Source: Streptomyces sp. NBC_00539 (lineage in GTDB: Bacteria; Actinomycetota; Actinomycetes; Streptomycetales; Streptomycetaceae). From it: a stretch of 64,000 bases of DNA. Positions 8,965 to 17,751 of this stretch are shown piece by piece. Where the stretch lies: assembly GCF_036346105.1 (NCBI RefSeq), contig NZ_CP107811.1, positions 2,548,501-2,612,500 of the forward strand, read 5' to 3'. Position numbers and translations under genes: made by a program. Numbering within the stretch: position 1 is the first letter of the stretch; the number at the start of each line of letters is the position of its first letter. A model generated the notes under the pieces. That model saw only the letters and a list, made by a program, of their open reading frames with translations. It made no database searches and was not told the DNA's origin.

Positions 8965-10112
8965 ACCGCGGCGGCGGCGCCCAGCAGGGCGACCGTCGCG
9001 CCCGCCGCACCGGCGGCCGTGGCGGCGTCCTTGCGGCCCAGGCGGCGGCCCGCGACCGTGTGGCGGCCCGCGACCTCCTGGAGCAGCTCGGCGAGCACCT
9101 CCTCGTTGGTCCAGCGCGGCCGCCACCCCGCGGCGTGCAGCGCGCTCACGCTGACCACCCACGGGTGCATCGTGTAGGCGAGGTCGCCCGCCGGGGACGG
9201 GGTCAGGCCGATCCGGTGCAGCCGGGCCGCGGCCCCCAGGGCGACGGCGGAGGGGAGCTCCATGCGGCGGATGCCGCTCAGCTGCTCGACCTCCTCCTGC
9301 TCCAGCCAGCCCTCGCAGCCGACGGCCAGCTCCCCGTCGACCTTCTCCAGGGCGGCGTACTCCAGGGCGCTGACCAGGTCCTCGACGTGACAGAACTGCC
9401 AGGTGGGCCGGGATCCCGCGACGACCAGCAGCCGGGGCGACTCGAAGTACCGGGTCAGGGCGGTGTCGGTACCGCCGACCAGCACCGCGGGGCGCACCAC
9501 GGTGACGTTGAGCCCGGGGTGCGCGCGGGGGGCGCGCCGGCCCAGGCGCTCGATCTCCAGCAGGTCGCCGACGCCGGTGGCCTCGGCGGTGGCCCGCAGC
9601 TCGGAGTCCTCCGCGAGCGGGATGTCGTTGTCGGGCAGCGCCCCGTAGACCATCGCGGAGGTGCAGAGCACGACGCGGTGCACCCCGGCCGCCGCCGCGG
9701 CGGTCAGCACGGTCTGGGTGCCGCGCACGTTGTACGCCGTGCGGGCCGCCGGGTCCGTCTCCAGGTCCAGGTCCAGGGCGAGGTGGACGACCACGTCGGC
9801 GCCCCGGAGCTTCTCGGCGATCGCGGGGTCCCGGACGTCCAGGACGTGCCAGGTCGCCGCCGCGCACTCGCCGCGCCGCTCGTCGATCGCCACGACTTGC
9901 TTGACCTCGTCAGATGCGGCGAGGCGGCCCACCAGCGCCGCGCCGACCCCCGACGCGGCGCCGGTCACCGCGATCACGGGCCCGCGGACCGCCGGGTTTC
10001 GCGGCGGGCGAACGCCGCTTTCACCGGGCTCCACGTCGTCCTCGGCGGGCGCCGCGGGGTCGGGCTCGTGCGAGCTGTCTTTGTCCAAAGCGTACGGATC
10101 TCGGGAACTCAC
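8934..10112 (-). CDS. Atypical extended SDR (NAD-dependent epimerase-like) with C-terminal membrane tail
   Basis: A 392-residue protein with an N-terminal Rossmann fold: the NAD-binding glycines are in VTGAASGVGAAL, about 55 residues in. STSAMVYG gives the catalytic serine region. Where extended SDRs have YxxxK the sequence reads LLEIERLG, so both tyrosine and lysine are missing and classic redox chemistry is doubtful. The last 40 residues contain an Ala/Gly-rich hydrophobic helix and a basic end (RRARKRRGI), possibly a membrane anchor. The start is GTG 10112 with GGAGA seven bases upstream. Upstream in-frame sequence belongs to the antisense of the next gene. Confidence 0.85.
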   Translation of the reverse strand: MSSRDPYALDKDSSHEPDPAAPAEDDVEPGESGVRPPRNPAVRGPVIAVTGAASGVGAALVGRLAASDEVKQVVAIDERRGECAAATWHVLDVRDPAIAEKLRGADVVVHLALDLDLETDPAARTAYNVRGTQTVLTAAAAAGVHRVVLCTSAMVYGALPDNDIPLAEDSELRATAEATGVGDLLEIERLGRRAPRAHPGLNVTVVRPAVLVGGTDTALTRYFESPRLLVVAGSRPTWQFCHVEDLVSALEYAALEKVDGELAVGCEGWLEQEEVEQLSGIRRMELPSAVALGAAARLHRIGLTPSPAGDLAYTMHPWVVSVSALHAAGWRPRWTNEEVLAELLQEVAGRHTVAGRRLGRKDAATAAGAAGATVALLGAAAAVRRARKRRGI

Positions 10113-10304
10113 CGGGCGTCTCCAGCGGTTGTCTTCAGTGGGGACGCGCCGTGACGCGTACCCACCAGGTGATGTCCATCCTGCCGCAGCCCAGGACCCG
10201 ACGGAGCACCGAGCCCGGAAGCGGGCCGGGTGTCTACGCTGGGTGGTGTTGTCGGACCATCGCCCGTCGGCACCCGCCGACGGCCCTACGAGCCGAGGAA
10301 ACCC

Positions 10305-11780
10305 GTGAGCGACACCCCATTCGGATTCGGCCTTCCGCCGGAGGAGCCGGAGAACGGCGACGAGGGCAAGAAGAAGGGCAACGAGGGCGGTCGAGGCGGC
10401 CCGAATCCGTTCGGGTTCGGCACGGGCCTGCCGGGCGGCGCCGGGACCCCCGGCGGCGGCGCGGACAACCCGTTCGCCGCGATGTTCGGTGCCATGAACC
10501 CGAACGACCTCGGTGCGGCCTTCCAGCAGCTCGGCCAGATGCTGAGCTACGAGGGCGGTCCCGTGAACTGGGACATGGCCAAGGACATCGCCCGCCAGAC
10601 CGTCGCCCAGGGCACGGCGGACGGCGTCAAGGACGCCAGCGTCGGCATCGCCGAGAAGTCGGCCGTCGAGGAGGCCGTGCGCCTGGCCGACCACTGGCTG
10701 GACGGGGCCACCTCGCTGCCCTCGGGCGCCACGACCGCCGTGGCGTGGAGCCGGGCCGAGTGGGTCGAGGCCACCCTTCCCGTGTGGAAGGAGCTCGTCG
10801 ACCCGGTCGCCGAGCGCGTCGGCGTCGCCATGGGCAGCGTGCTGCCCGAGGAGATGCAGGCGATGGCGGGTCCGCTGCTGGGCATGATGCGCTCCATGGG
10901 CGGGGCGATGTTCGGCCAGCAGATCGGCCAGGCCGTGGGCGTGCTCGCGGGCGAGGTCGTCGGCTCGACCGACATCGGTCTGCCGCTGGGTCCGGCCGGC
11001 AAGGCCGCGCTGCTCCCCCTGAACATCCAGAGCTTCGGCAAGGACCTGGGCGTCCCCTCCGATGAGGTGCGGCTGTACTTGGCGCTGCGCGAGGCGGCGC
11101 ACGCCCGTCTCTTCGCGCACGTGCCGTGGCTGCGCTCGCACCTGTTCGGCGCGGTCGAGGGCTACGCCCGCGGGATCAAGGTCGACACCTCGAAGCTGGA
11201 GGACGTGGTCGGCCAGATCGACCCGTCGAACCCGGAGCAGCTCCAGGAGGCCCTCCAGGGCGGCATGTTCCAGCCGCAGGACACCCCGGAGCAGAAGGCG
11301 GCGCTGGCCCGGCTGGAGACGGCGCTCGCGCTGGTCGAGGGCTGGGTCGACACAGTGGTGCACGAGGCGGCCAAGCCCCGGCTGGCCTCGGCGGACGCCA
11401 TGCGCGAGACGATGCGCCGGCGGCGCGCCTCGGGCGGCCCCGCGGAGCAGACCTTCGCGACGCTGATCGGGCTGGAGCTGCGCCCGCGGCGGCTGCGCGA
11501 CGCCTCGCGGCTGTGGGCCTCGCTCACCGACGCCCGCGGGATGGACGGCCGCGACGGGCTCTGGGAGCACCCGGACATGCTGCCCACCGCCTCCGACCTG
11601 GACGACCCGGACGGGTTCGTGCACCGGGAGCAGCTGGACTTCTCCGAGATCGACAAGATGCTCGGCGAGGCCGCCGAGAAGCGCGGGCAGGGCGCCCCGG
11701 GTGACCAGGGTGCGCGGGGCGAAACCGACGGCTCCGACGGCTCTGACCGCTCCGACGGCGAGGGCGAAGAGAAGAAGTGA
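10305..11780 (+). CDS. Zinc-dependent metalloprotease-like hydrolase (DUF2342/TIGR03624)
   Basis: A 491-residue protein of a conserved actinobacterial family (DUF2342, sometimes called F420-biosynthesis associated). It has a Gly/Pro-rich N terminus (GFGTGLPGG), then a helical domain containing REAAHARLFAHVPW at about 262-275, the HxxxH-type candidate zinc site. The C terminus is Ser/Asp/Gly-rich and acidic. GTG 10305 has GAGGA five to six bases upstream. The M. tuberculosis equivalent is probably Rv3195. The stop overlaps the start of the Nudix gene (GTGA), so the two should be translationally coupled. The substrate is unknown. Confidence 0.9.
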   Translation: MSDTPFGFGLPPEEPENGDEGKKKGNEGGRGGPNPFGFGTGLPGGAGTPGGGADNPFAAMFGAMNPNDLGAAFQQLGQMLSYEGGPVNWDMAKDIARQTVAQGTADGVKDASVGIAEKSAVEEAVRLADHWLDGATSLPSGATTAVAWSRAEWVEATLPVWKELVDPVAERVGVAMGSVLPEEMQAMAGPLLGMMRSMGGAMFGQQIGQAVGVLAGEVVGSTDIGLPLGPAGKAALLPLNIQSFGKDLGVPSDEVRLYLALREAAHARLFAHVPWLRSHLFGAVEGYARGIKVDTSKLEDVVGQIDPSNPEQLQEALQGGMFQPQDTPEQKAALARLETALALVEGWVDTVVHEAAKPRLASADAMRETMRRRRASGGPAEQTFATLIGLELRPRRLRDASRLWASLTDARGMDGRDGLWEHPDMLPTASDLDDPDGFVHREQLDFSEIDKMLGEAAEKRGQGAPGDQGARGETDGSDGSDRSDGEGEEKK

Positions 11781-12301
11781 GCCTCTACGACGACGCGGTC
11801 CTCGTCCTCAAGGGGTACGAGGACCAGCCCGAGCTGCGCGACCTGTACCTGGAGCACCTCGCGGCGCATCCCGACGGGGTCTACAAGCCCTGCCGGGCCG
11901 GGCACCTCACCGGCAGCGCGCTGGTGATCGACCCGGCGCGCGGGCGGGTGCTGCTGACCCTGCACAAGAAGCTCGGCATGTGGCTGCAGATGGGCGGCCA
12001 CTGCGAGCCGGGCGACGCGACCCTCGCGGATGCGGCGCTGCGCGAGGCGCGCGAGGAGTCGGGGATCCCGGCGGGGCTGACGCTGCTGGCGGGCGGACCC
12101 GTACGACTGGACCGGCACCCGATCCCGGAGCCGTGCAACTGGCACCTGGACGTGCAGTACGCGGCGCTGGCCCCGGCCGACGCGGTGGCGGCGATCAGCG
12201 AGGAGTCGCTGGACCTGCGCTGGTTCCCGTACGACCAGGTGGCGGCGGTGGCCGACGCCTCGGTGGTGCGGCTGGTGGAGGCCACGCGGGCGCGCCTGTG
12301 A
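11777..12301 (+). CDS. Nudix hydrolase
   Basis: A 174-residue Nudix pyrophosphohydrolase. The Nudix box runs from Gly74 to Gly97 (GHCEPGD...REAREESG). The glutamate of GX5E is aspartate here (Asp80), while the metal-binding REAREE is intact. Its substrate cannot be read from sequence. It starts at GTG 11777, overlapping the upstream TGA by one base, and has no separate promoter. Confidence 0.9.
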   Translation: MSLYDDAVLVLKGYEDQPELRDLYLEHLAAHPDGVYKPCRAGHLTGSALVIDPARGRVLLTLHKKLGMWLQMGGHCEPGDATLADAALREAREESGIPAGLTLLAGGPVRLDRHPIPEPCNWHLDVQYAALAPADAVAAISEESLDLRWFPYDQVAAVADASVVRLVEATRARL

Positions 12302-12320
12302 CGATGTGACGCGCGTGCAG

Positions 12321-12350
12321 GAAGGGGCGGTCCTGCGGGACCGCCCCTTC
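12321..12350. terminator. Bidirectional terminator between convergent genes
   Basis: A hairpin of GAAGGGGCGGTCC and GGACCGCCCCTTC around a short loop, between the Nudix gene (plus) and the last AIM24 gene (minus). Confidence 0.7.
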
Positions 12351-12374
12351 CGCATGGCCTGCCGTCCGGCCGGA

Positions 12375-13130
12375 TCAGTTCCAGGCGTTGTTCTGGTTCT
12401 GGGCGTGGGCGCCGTGCTGGCCCATGCCGTACTGGGCCGCCAGGCCCTGCCCGAGCTGGGCGTTCTGCGGCGGCAGCAGCTCGCTGGGCTGCACCAGCGC
12501 GAAGCCGGTGCCGAGGAAGCTGAGCTCCCAGCCCTCGCCGGTGTTGCCGCGCCGCCGCCAGACACCGGTGGAGTGCGTCTGGGCCTGCATCTGCACGCGC
12601 AGCGACGTGGACCAGGCGACGATGGCATCCGCGTCGGCGTTGACGTACTTGTCGGGCGTGACCTGCATCATCAGCGGCTGTCCGGAGGTCATGAGGGCGA
12701 CCTTGCCGCGGCCGGTGATGTTGAGCTGGTACTTGCCCGAGCCCGAGATCCCGTACTGGCTGTCCACCGCGACGGCTTCGGTGTGCAGGGTGGAGTCCAG
12801 GGCCAGCACGTAGCTGCTGTCCACGGTCAGCCCGTCCTGGTCGACGTCCACGACGTGGACGTACTGGGCGAGGTTGGCCAGGTAGACCGTGCCCTGCCCC
12901 GAGCAGCGCATGAGGTCCAGGCCCTCGCCGGTGCGGGCGCGGGCCGTGCGCTGGGTGGTGCTCTGGTACTCGCCGTCGAAGTCGATGATCCCCTGGTAGG
13001 CGACCATCGCTCCCTTGCGGGCGAGCACGTCGTCGGAGCCGCTCAGGCAGACCCGCAGCAGCTGCGGGTTCTGGACGGCGTACCGGTCCTGGGACTGCGC
13101 CTCGGCGTGGGCGAAAAGTGAACTCTGCAT
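12375..13130 (-). CDS. AIM24 family protein 1
   Basis: A 251-residue AIM24-family beta-helix protein, last of three consecutive paralogues. The family pattern recurs: LLRVCLSGSDDVLARKGAMVAYQG near the start, GLDLMRCSGQGTVYLA in the middle and the GTGFALVQPSE strand near the end. The C terminus is Gln/Asn/Gly-rich. Start ATG 13130 has GGGAG about 11 bases upstream. It follows the second paralogue by 17 bases, so the three form an operon. Bacterial AIM24 proteins have no established biochemical role; the name comes from a yeast mitochondrial inner-membrane protein. Confidence 0.88.
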   Translation of the reverse strand: MQSSLFAHAEAQSQDRYAVQNPQLLRVCLSGSDDVLARKGAMVAYQGIIDFDGEYQSTTQRTARARTGEGLDLMRCSGQGTVYLANLAQYVHVVDVDQDGLTVDSSYVLALDSTLHTEAVAVDSQYGISGSGKYQLNITGRGKVALMTSGQPLMMQVTPDKYVNADADAIVAWSTSLRVQMQAQTHSTGVWRRRGNTGEGWELSFLGTGFALVQPSELLPPQNAQLGQGLAAQYGMGQHGAHAQNQNNAWN

Positions 13131-13147
13131 GATGTGTCCGCTCCCCC

Positions 13148-13846
13148 TCAGCCCCGGGCCCGGAGCCGGTCGGTGCTGTCCTCGCTGGGCTGTACGACGA
13201 CGATGCCCTGCCCTGAGAAGGCCATCTGGTAGGCCTCCCCGCTGCCCCGGCCGATCATCGACGAGGCCTTGAAGCTGCGCTTGCCCTTGACCTTGAGGTT
13301 GGGGGACCAGGCGACGAGCGCGTCCGGGTCGACGTACGTCTCGTCCTCCCCGCGGCCGCAGTCGACCACGACCGGCGTGCCGCGCGAGGTGATGGCGACC
13401 CAGCCGGTGCCGGAGATCTGTACGTTGAACAGGCCCTGACCGGCGAATTTGGCCATGCCCTTGACCCGCTCGACGCCCCACTGGAGCTGGGCGTCGAAGG
13501 CCAGCAGGTTGGTGCCGTTCACGGAGAGGGCGTCGTTGTTGAGGTTGATGACGACGACGTCCGCGCCGTAGTCGGCGAGGTAGAGCAGGCCGTCGCCGGT
13601 GCACTTCATCAGCGGGGCGCCTTCGCCGGTGAGCCACTGCGAGGCCATCTGGCGCACGGCGGGCGGGTTGGGCTCGTACTGCACGAAGCCCTCGTAGGCG
13701 ACCATCGAGCCGGTGCGCGCGAAGAGGTCGTGGCCGCTTTGCATGGCGACCTTGAGCATGGCCGGGCCGTGGTTCTCCATGCGGGCCGTGACGGGGGTCG
13801 GGGCGTAGCCCGCGAGCTGCTGGTTCATTGCGTTCATGGCATTCAT
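13148..13846 (-). CDS. AIM24 family protein 2
   Basis: A 232-residue AIM24-family protein, middle gene of the trio. It shares DLFARTGSMVAYEGFV, GAPLMKCTGDGLLYLADYGADV and the terminal SGQGIVVVQPSED with its neighbours. The N terminus has an MNAMNAMN motif; ATG 13846 is preceded by GGGAG at seven bases. It starts 11 bases after the TerD-AIM24 stop. Three AIM24 paralogues of differing linkers in one operon suggest subunits of one assembly. Confidence 0.88.
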   Translation of the reverse strand: MNAMNAMNQQLAGYAPTPVTARMENHGPAMLKVAMQSGHDLFARTGSMVAYEGFVQYEPNPPAVRQMASQWLTGEGAPLMKCTGDGLLYLADYGADVVVINLNNDALSVNGTNLLAFDAQLQWGVERVKGMAKFAGQGLFNVQISGTGWVAITSRGTPVVVDCGRGEDETYVDPDALVAWSPNLKVKGKRSFKASSMIGRGSGEAYQMAFSGQGIVVVQPSEDSTDRLRARG

Positions 13847-13857
13847 GTGGGGCTCCC

Positions 13858-15561
13858 TCAGACCTCGTACGGCTGGACGACGATGAAGTTGCCGGGGGCG
13901 CCGCGGAACTGGAGGTTCACGGTCTCCCCGCTGTGGCCGGGGTAGGCGTTGCGGCGCAGCCGGACCTGGCTGGAAATGATCACCTGCGAGGCGGCGGACC
14001 AGGCGACGATGGCGTTGCTGTCGGCGAAGGTGGTCGGGGTGACGGGCAGGACGACCGGGGTGCCGTGCGTCTTGACGACCACCGTGCCGGTGCCTTGGAA
14101 CAGCATGGTGAACAGGGCGCCGCCCGGGATTCCGTGGCCCTCGATCCGGCGGACCTCGTGCTGGAGGGACTCGTCGAAGGCGAGGACGCTCTCGGCGGAG
14201 ACGCAGATGCCGTCGCCCTGGAGCTCGATGGCGTGCAGGTGGGCGCCGTTCTCGGCGAGGAAGACCTGGCCGCGGCCGGTGCAGCGCATGAGCTGCATCT
14301 CCTGGCCGGTGGCATTGCCGACGATGCGGCCGGCGAAACCGGCGCCCTTGTAGCTGAAATCGACCTTGCCCTGGTAGAGGACCATGCTGCCCTGCCGGGC
14401 GAGGACGGGCTGGCCGCCGCCCGAGGCGAGGTCGACCCGCATCAGCTGGTGGTTCTGCGCGGTCCAGCGGGCCCCGGTGGGGGCCTCCTTGTACCGGCTG
14501 AGCGCGGCGGTGAGTCCCGGGGCGGCTGCCGCGGCGGCCGGCTGGGGGTAGCCGGGCTGCTGGCCGTAGGGGACGGGCTGGCCGTACGGGGCCTGCTGGG
14601 GGTGGCCCGGCTGCCGGCCGTAGGGGGCCGGCTGGCCGTGCGGCGCGGGGACGGGGCCGGGCGGGGGCACCTGGCCGCCGTACGAGGGCTGCTGGTTCGG
14701 GACGTGGCCGTACGAGGGCGGCCCCGGCGGCTGCGGCGCGTGCGGCGGCTGGCCGTAGGGGGTCGTCGGGGGCGCGGGCACCAGGGGGCCGACCATGGTG
14801 GGGGCCGAGTGCACCGGCTGGTGCGGGGCGGGTGCGGGGACGGGGGCGCCGAAGGACGGCTGCGGGGGCGCGGGCGGGGCCTGGAGTGCGGGCGCGCCGA
14901 ACGCGGGGGCCGGGGCCTGCGGGGGCGCGCCGAACGCGGGGGCCGGGGCCTGCGGGGGCGGGGCGAAGCCGGGCGCCGCGGCCTGGGGCTGCTGCGGCTG
15001 CGGGGCGGACTGGGCCTCGGGCTGGGGTTCGTCCTCGGCCACCTCGCCGCCGAAGTTCTCGAGCAGGGCGGCGAGTCCGCCGTCGAAGCCCTGGCCGACG
15101 GCGGCGAAGCGCCACACGTCCTTGAGGTAGAGGTCACCGATCATCAGCGCGCGCTCGGTGCTGAACTCCGCGCCCGTGAACGAGTACCGGACGACTTCCT
15201 CGCCGCCCGCCACGACCCGGATGTAGCCGGGACCGATCTGAGACATCTGTCCGGCGCCGTCGATGGAGGCGGCGAAGGACAGCCTGTGGATGTGGGCGGG
15301 CACGCGGTCGAGCGTCACCCGGAAGGACTCGGTGTCGCCGGCCTGGGCGCCGAGCTGCTGGATGGACTCCTCGGGCGACTTCGGCTGGTTGTAGAAGACG
15401 AAGTACCGGTCGTCCGAAAGCTGCTCCTCGGCGTCGAGGCCGAAGCAGCTGATGTCGATGGAGAGGCCCGCACCGGCGATCTGCACGCCCACGTACAGAT
15501 CGGTGCCCGCCGTCAGATCACTGATCTTGGCCTTGTGGCCGCGTTGGAATTCCCTGGCCAT
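13858..15561 (-). CDS. TerD-AIM24 fusion protein
   Basis: A 567-residue two-domain protein, first in its operon. Residues 1-175 are a TerD domain: DLTAGTDLYVGVQIAG, the calcium-binding DISCFGLD stretch and FYNQPKSP, as in tellurite-resistance and stress proteins. A long Pro/Gln/Ala/Gly linker (about 176-345) with repeats such as PQAPAPAFGAP and YGQPVPYGQQPGYPQ follows. An AIM24 domain fills the rest (QLMRVDLASGGGQPVLARQGSMVLYQG to the end). TerD proteins bind calcium and act at or near the membrane in stress responses; the fusion suggests the AIM24 partners work in the same process. Confidence 0.9.
   Translation of the reverse strand: MAREFQRGHKAKISDLTAGTDLYVGVQIAGAGLSIDISCFGLDAEEQLSDDRYFVFYNQPKSPEESIQQLGAQAGDTESFRVTLDRVPAHIHRLSFAASIDGAGQMSQIGPGYIRVVAGGEEVVRYSFTGAEFSTERALMIGDLYLKDVWRFAAVGQGFDGGLAALLENFGGEVAEDEPQPEAQSAPQPQQPQAAAPGFAPPPQAPAPAFGAPPQAPAPAFGAPALQAPPAPPQPSFGAPVPAPAPHQPVHSAPTMVGPLVPAPPTTPYGQPPHAPQPPGPPSYGHVPNQQPSYGGQVPPPGPVPAPHGQPAPYGRQPGHPQQAPYGQPVPYGQQPGYPQPAAAAAAPGLTAALSRYKEAPTGARWTAQNHQLMRVDLASGGGQPVLARQGSMVLYQGKVDFSYKGAGFAGRIVGNATGQEMQLMRCTGRGQVFLAENGAHLHAIELQGDGICVSAESVLAFDESLQHEVRRIEGHGIPGGALFTMLFQGTGTVVVKTHGTPVVLPVTPTTFADSNAIVAWSAASQVIISSQVRLRRNAYPGHSGETVNLQFRGAPGNFIVVQPYEV
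14893..14958. repeat. 33-bp tandem repeat in the TerD-AIM24 linker
   Basis: Two perfect 33-bp copies (14893-14925, 14926-14958), in frame, encode the duplicated PPQAPAPAFGA unit of the linker. Confidence 0.85.
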
Positions 15562-15726
15562 GCGTACGACCGTCCCCCATCCCGACTGTGAATGCGTGCA
15601 CCCGGTCCCGAATGCGTGCCGCTCAGGCTAACGGCTGGGGCGGACATCCGGCCAAGTCGGTACCGAGCCGGTACACATCGCGCCGGCACCGCCCCTGAGG
15701 GGGCGCGGCGGGATCCTCGGGCGGGC

Positions 15727-16284
15727 TCATTCCTCGCGGGCGGCGGGGACCGCGGGGGCGGCCGGGGCGGCGGGGAGGCGTTCCGCCGCGACGACCCCTT
15801 CCAGATATCCGCGGGCGCGTTCGGTCTTCGGGTACGCCTCCAGCAACTGCCAGAAACGGGCGCCGTGTCCGGGTACCAGGAGGTGCGCGAGCTCGTGCAG
15901 CAGTACGTAGTCGACGACGTACTCGGGCATGCCCTGGAGGCGGTGCGAGAGCCGGATGCTGCCCTCGGCGGGGGTGCAGGAGCCCCAGCGGGTGTTCTGG
16001 TTGGTGACCCAGCGCACCGAGCGGGGGCGGGCGCGGGAGTCGAAGTACTGCTCGGACAAATGCTCGGCACGTGCGGTGAGTTCCGTGTCGCCGAGGGTGC
16101 GCTTGCTCTCCTGGGCGGCGAGTTTGTCGAGCATCACGCCCACCCAGCGCTTCTCCTCCGCCTCGGACATGCGGGCGGGGATGAGGACGACCGTCCGCTC
16201 GCCTTCGCGGTAGGCGGACACGGTCCTGCGGCGGCGCGCGCTCCGGCGTACTTCGACGGCGCGCTGCGAAGGGTCGGCTGACAC
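15727..16284 (-). CDS. YgjP-type M48 metallopeptidase
   Basis: A 185-residue zinc metallopeptidase-like protein of the YgjP/WLM group. HELAHLLVPGH (130-140) supplies the HExxH zinc ligands, and NQNTRWGSC before it is the family signature. The start is GTG 16284: TACCGT at 16291-16296 lies six bases upstream, so a leaderless mRNA is likely. ATG 16386 would add 34 residues that do not resemble the family. It ends with an Ala/Pro-rich tail. It is divergent from the ThiF-like gene. Confidence 0.87.
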   Translation of the reverse strand: MSADPSQRAVEVRRSARRRRTVSAYREGERTVVLIPARMSEAEEKRWVGVMLDKLAAQESKRTLGDTELTARAEHLSEQYFDSRARPRSVRWVTNQNTRWGSCTPAEGSIRLSHRLQGMPEYVVDYVLLHELAHLLVPGHGARFWQLLEAYPKTERARGYLEGVVAAERLPAAPAAPAVPAAREE

Positions 16285-16505
16285 GCATCGACGGTACCCG
16301 CTCGTCGGGGCGGCCGTACCGTCCGTCCGGGGTTCGAACAAGATCGATTCGCCGGGCGCCCGGTAAGTCCTCTTTCTGTATCTCATATGCCTAATACCCC
16401 TCGCCTGTGGACAAGTTTCCGCACGCGTTTCGAGGGACGGGCACTGTGGCGGAAGACGCGAAGGGGTCGCGGAGGAAGAACCGGACGGGAAGCGGGGGGA
16501 CTGTC

Positions 16506-17648
16506 ATGTATCCGAAGGTGAAGCCGGCGCTGGCGCGGGCCTGGCGGGATCTGCTCACCGTGCAATGCGGGGTGACTCCCGCCCACGCCGTGGCGCTGGG
16601 CCCGGTGGACACGGCGACCGCATCGCTGATCGACCGGATCGACGGGACGCGGGGCATGGAGCTGCTGCGGGAGGAGGCCGGGAGGATCGGACTGCCGCGG
16701 GGCCAGGCGGACGAACTGGTCCGGCGCCTGGCGGGGGCCGGGCTGCTCGATGACGCCACCGCGGGCGGGCCCCGGGCGCAGGCGGTCCGCAAGCGGCCGG
16801 AGACGCTGGAGCGGCTCGGGCCGGATCTGGCGTCGCTGTCCCTGGTACACCGGGAGCCCGGCGGGGAGTTACGGGCGGTCGCTGCCCGGCGGGCGATACG
16901 GGTACAGGTGCGCGGGAGCGGCCGGGTGGGCGGGGTGATCGCCGCCGTCCTGGCGGGAGCCGGGGTGGGGCGGGTCGAGGTGCTCGACGGGGGGCGGGTG
17001 CAGCCGGGTGATGTGGCGCCGGGCGGGCTGGGTCCGGCCAGCGTGGGGCGGCTGCGGGCCGAAGCCGCGGCGGCGGTGGTCCGGGAGGCGGCGCCCGGGA
17101 GGGCACCACGGTCCGGGGAGGGCGGCGGGCCCGAACCGGGGCTGGCCCTGGTGGTGGTCGCGCCCCGGGACGGGCTCCAGGCGTGGGCCCCCGATCCCGA
17201 AGCGGCCGCCGACTGGGTCGCGGCCGGCATCCCGCACCTGTACGCGGGGGTGCTGGAGGGCACGGGGGTGGTCGGACCGCTGGTGCTGCCGGGGGCCTCG
17301 GCCTGCGCGGGGTGCATGGAGCGGGAGCGCATCGGGCGGGATCCGGCCTGGCCGCGGATGCTGGTCCAGTGGCGGTCGGCGCACCGTCGCAGGGCCGTCG
17401 CCGCCTGCGACCTGGGCCTGGCCACGGCGGTGGCCGGTCTCGCCGCCGCGCACGCCCTGTCGTTCCTCGACGGCCGGCTGCCCGCTTCGACGGCCGCCCG
17501 CTGGGAGGTGACCCTGCCGGGCTTGCACTGGGAGCGCTGCGAGGTCCTTCCCCATCCGGACTGCCCTTGCGCGGCCGGGGCGGTGGGCCCCGGCGGCACC
17601 GGGAGTGGTCCAGCGGTACTGGACGGGCGGGAGGCAGGATCGGGCTGA
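16506..17648 (+). CDS. ThiF-like protein (E1 fold), function unknown
   Basis: A 380-residue protein conserved in Streptomyces. A helical N-terminal part is followed by a Rossmann segment (RVQVRGSGRVGGVIAAVLAGAGVG...VEVLDGG) like ThiF/MoeB adenylyltransferases. CAGCMERER with the later PHPDCPC could bind zinc. The nucleotide-binding glycine loop is looser than in MoeZ and the adenylating arginine finger is not obvious, so it may be a non-catalytic relative. ATG 16506 has a GGGGGGA ribosome binding site. The UbiB-type kinase gene follows 103 bases downstream. In the M. tuberculosis block this position seems to be Rv3196. Confidence 0.75.
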   Translation: MYPKVKPALARAWRDLLTVQCGVTPAHAVALGPVDTATASLIDRIDGTRGMELLREEAGRIGLPRGQADELVRRLAGAGLLDDATAGGPRAQAVRKRPETLERLGPDLASLSLVHREPGGELRAVAARRAIRVQVRGSGRVGGVIAAVLAGAGVGRVEVLDGGRVQPGDVAPGGLGPASVGRLRAEAAAAVVREAAPGRAPRSGEGGGPEPGLALVVVAPRDGLQAWAPDPEAAADWVAAGIPHLYAGVLEGTGVVGPLVLPGASACAGCMERERIGRDPAWPRMLVQWRSAHRRRAVAACDLGLATAVAGLAAAHALSFLDGRLPASTAARWEVTLPGLHWERCEVLPHPDCPCAAGAVGPGGTGSGPAVLDGREAGSG

Positions 17649-17751
17649 CTCGCGTACAGAGGGCCATGACAGGATGCGTTGACCGAGGGCCAGAGGGGAC
17701 ACCCCCCGAACCGCCGCTGGCGGCGCAGCTGTCTGGGAACTGGAGGGGCGC

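Noticed and set aside
10113-11624. N-terminal extension of the SDR frame to 896 residues
   Set aside because: It runs antisense through the hydrolase gene; GTG 10112 with a ribosome binding site starts the real protein.
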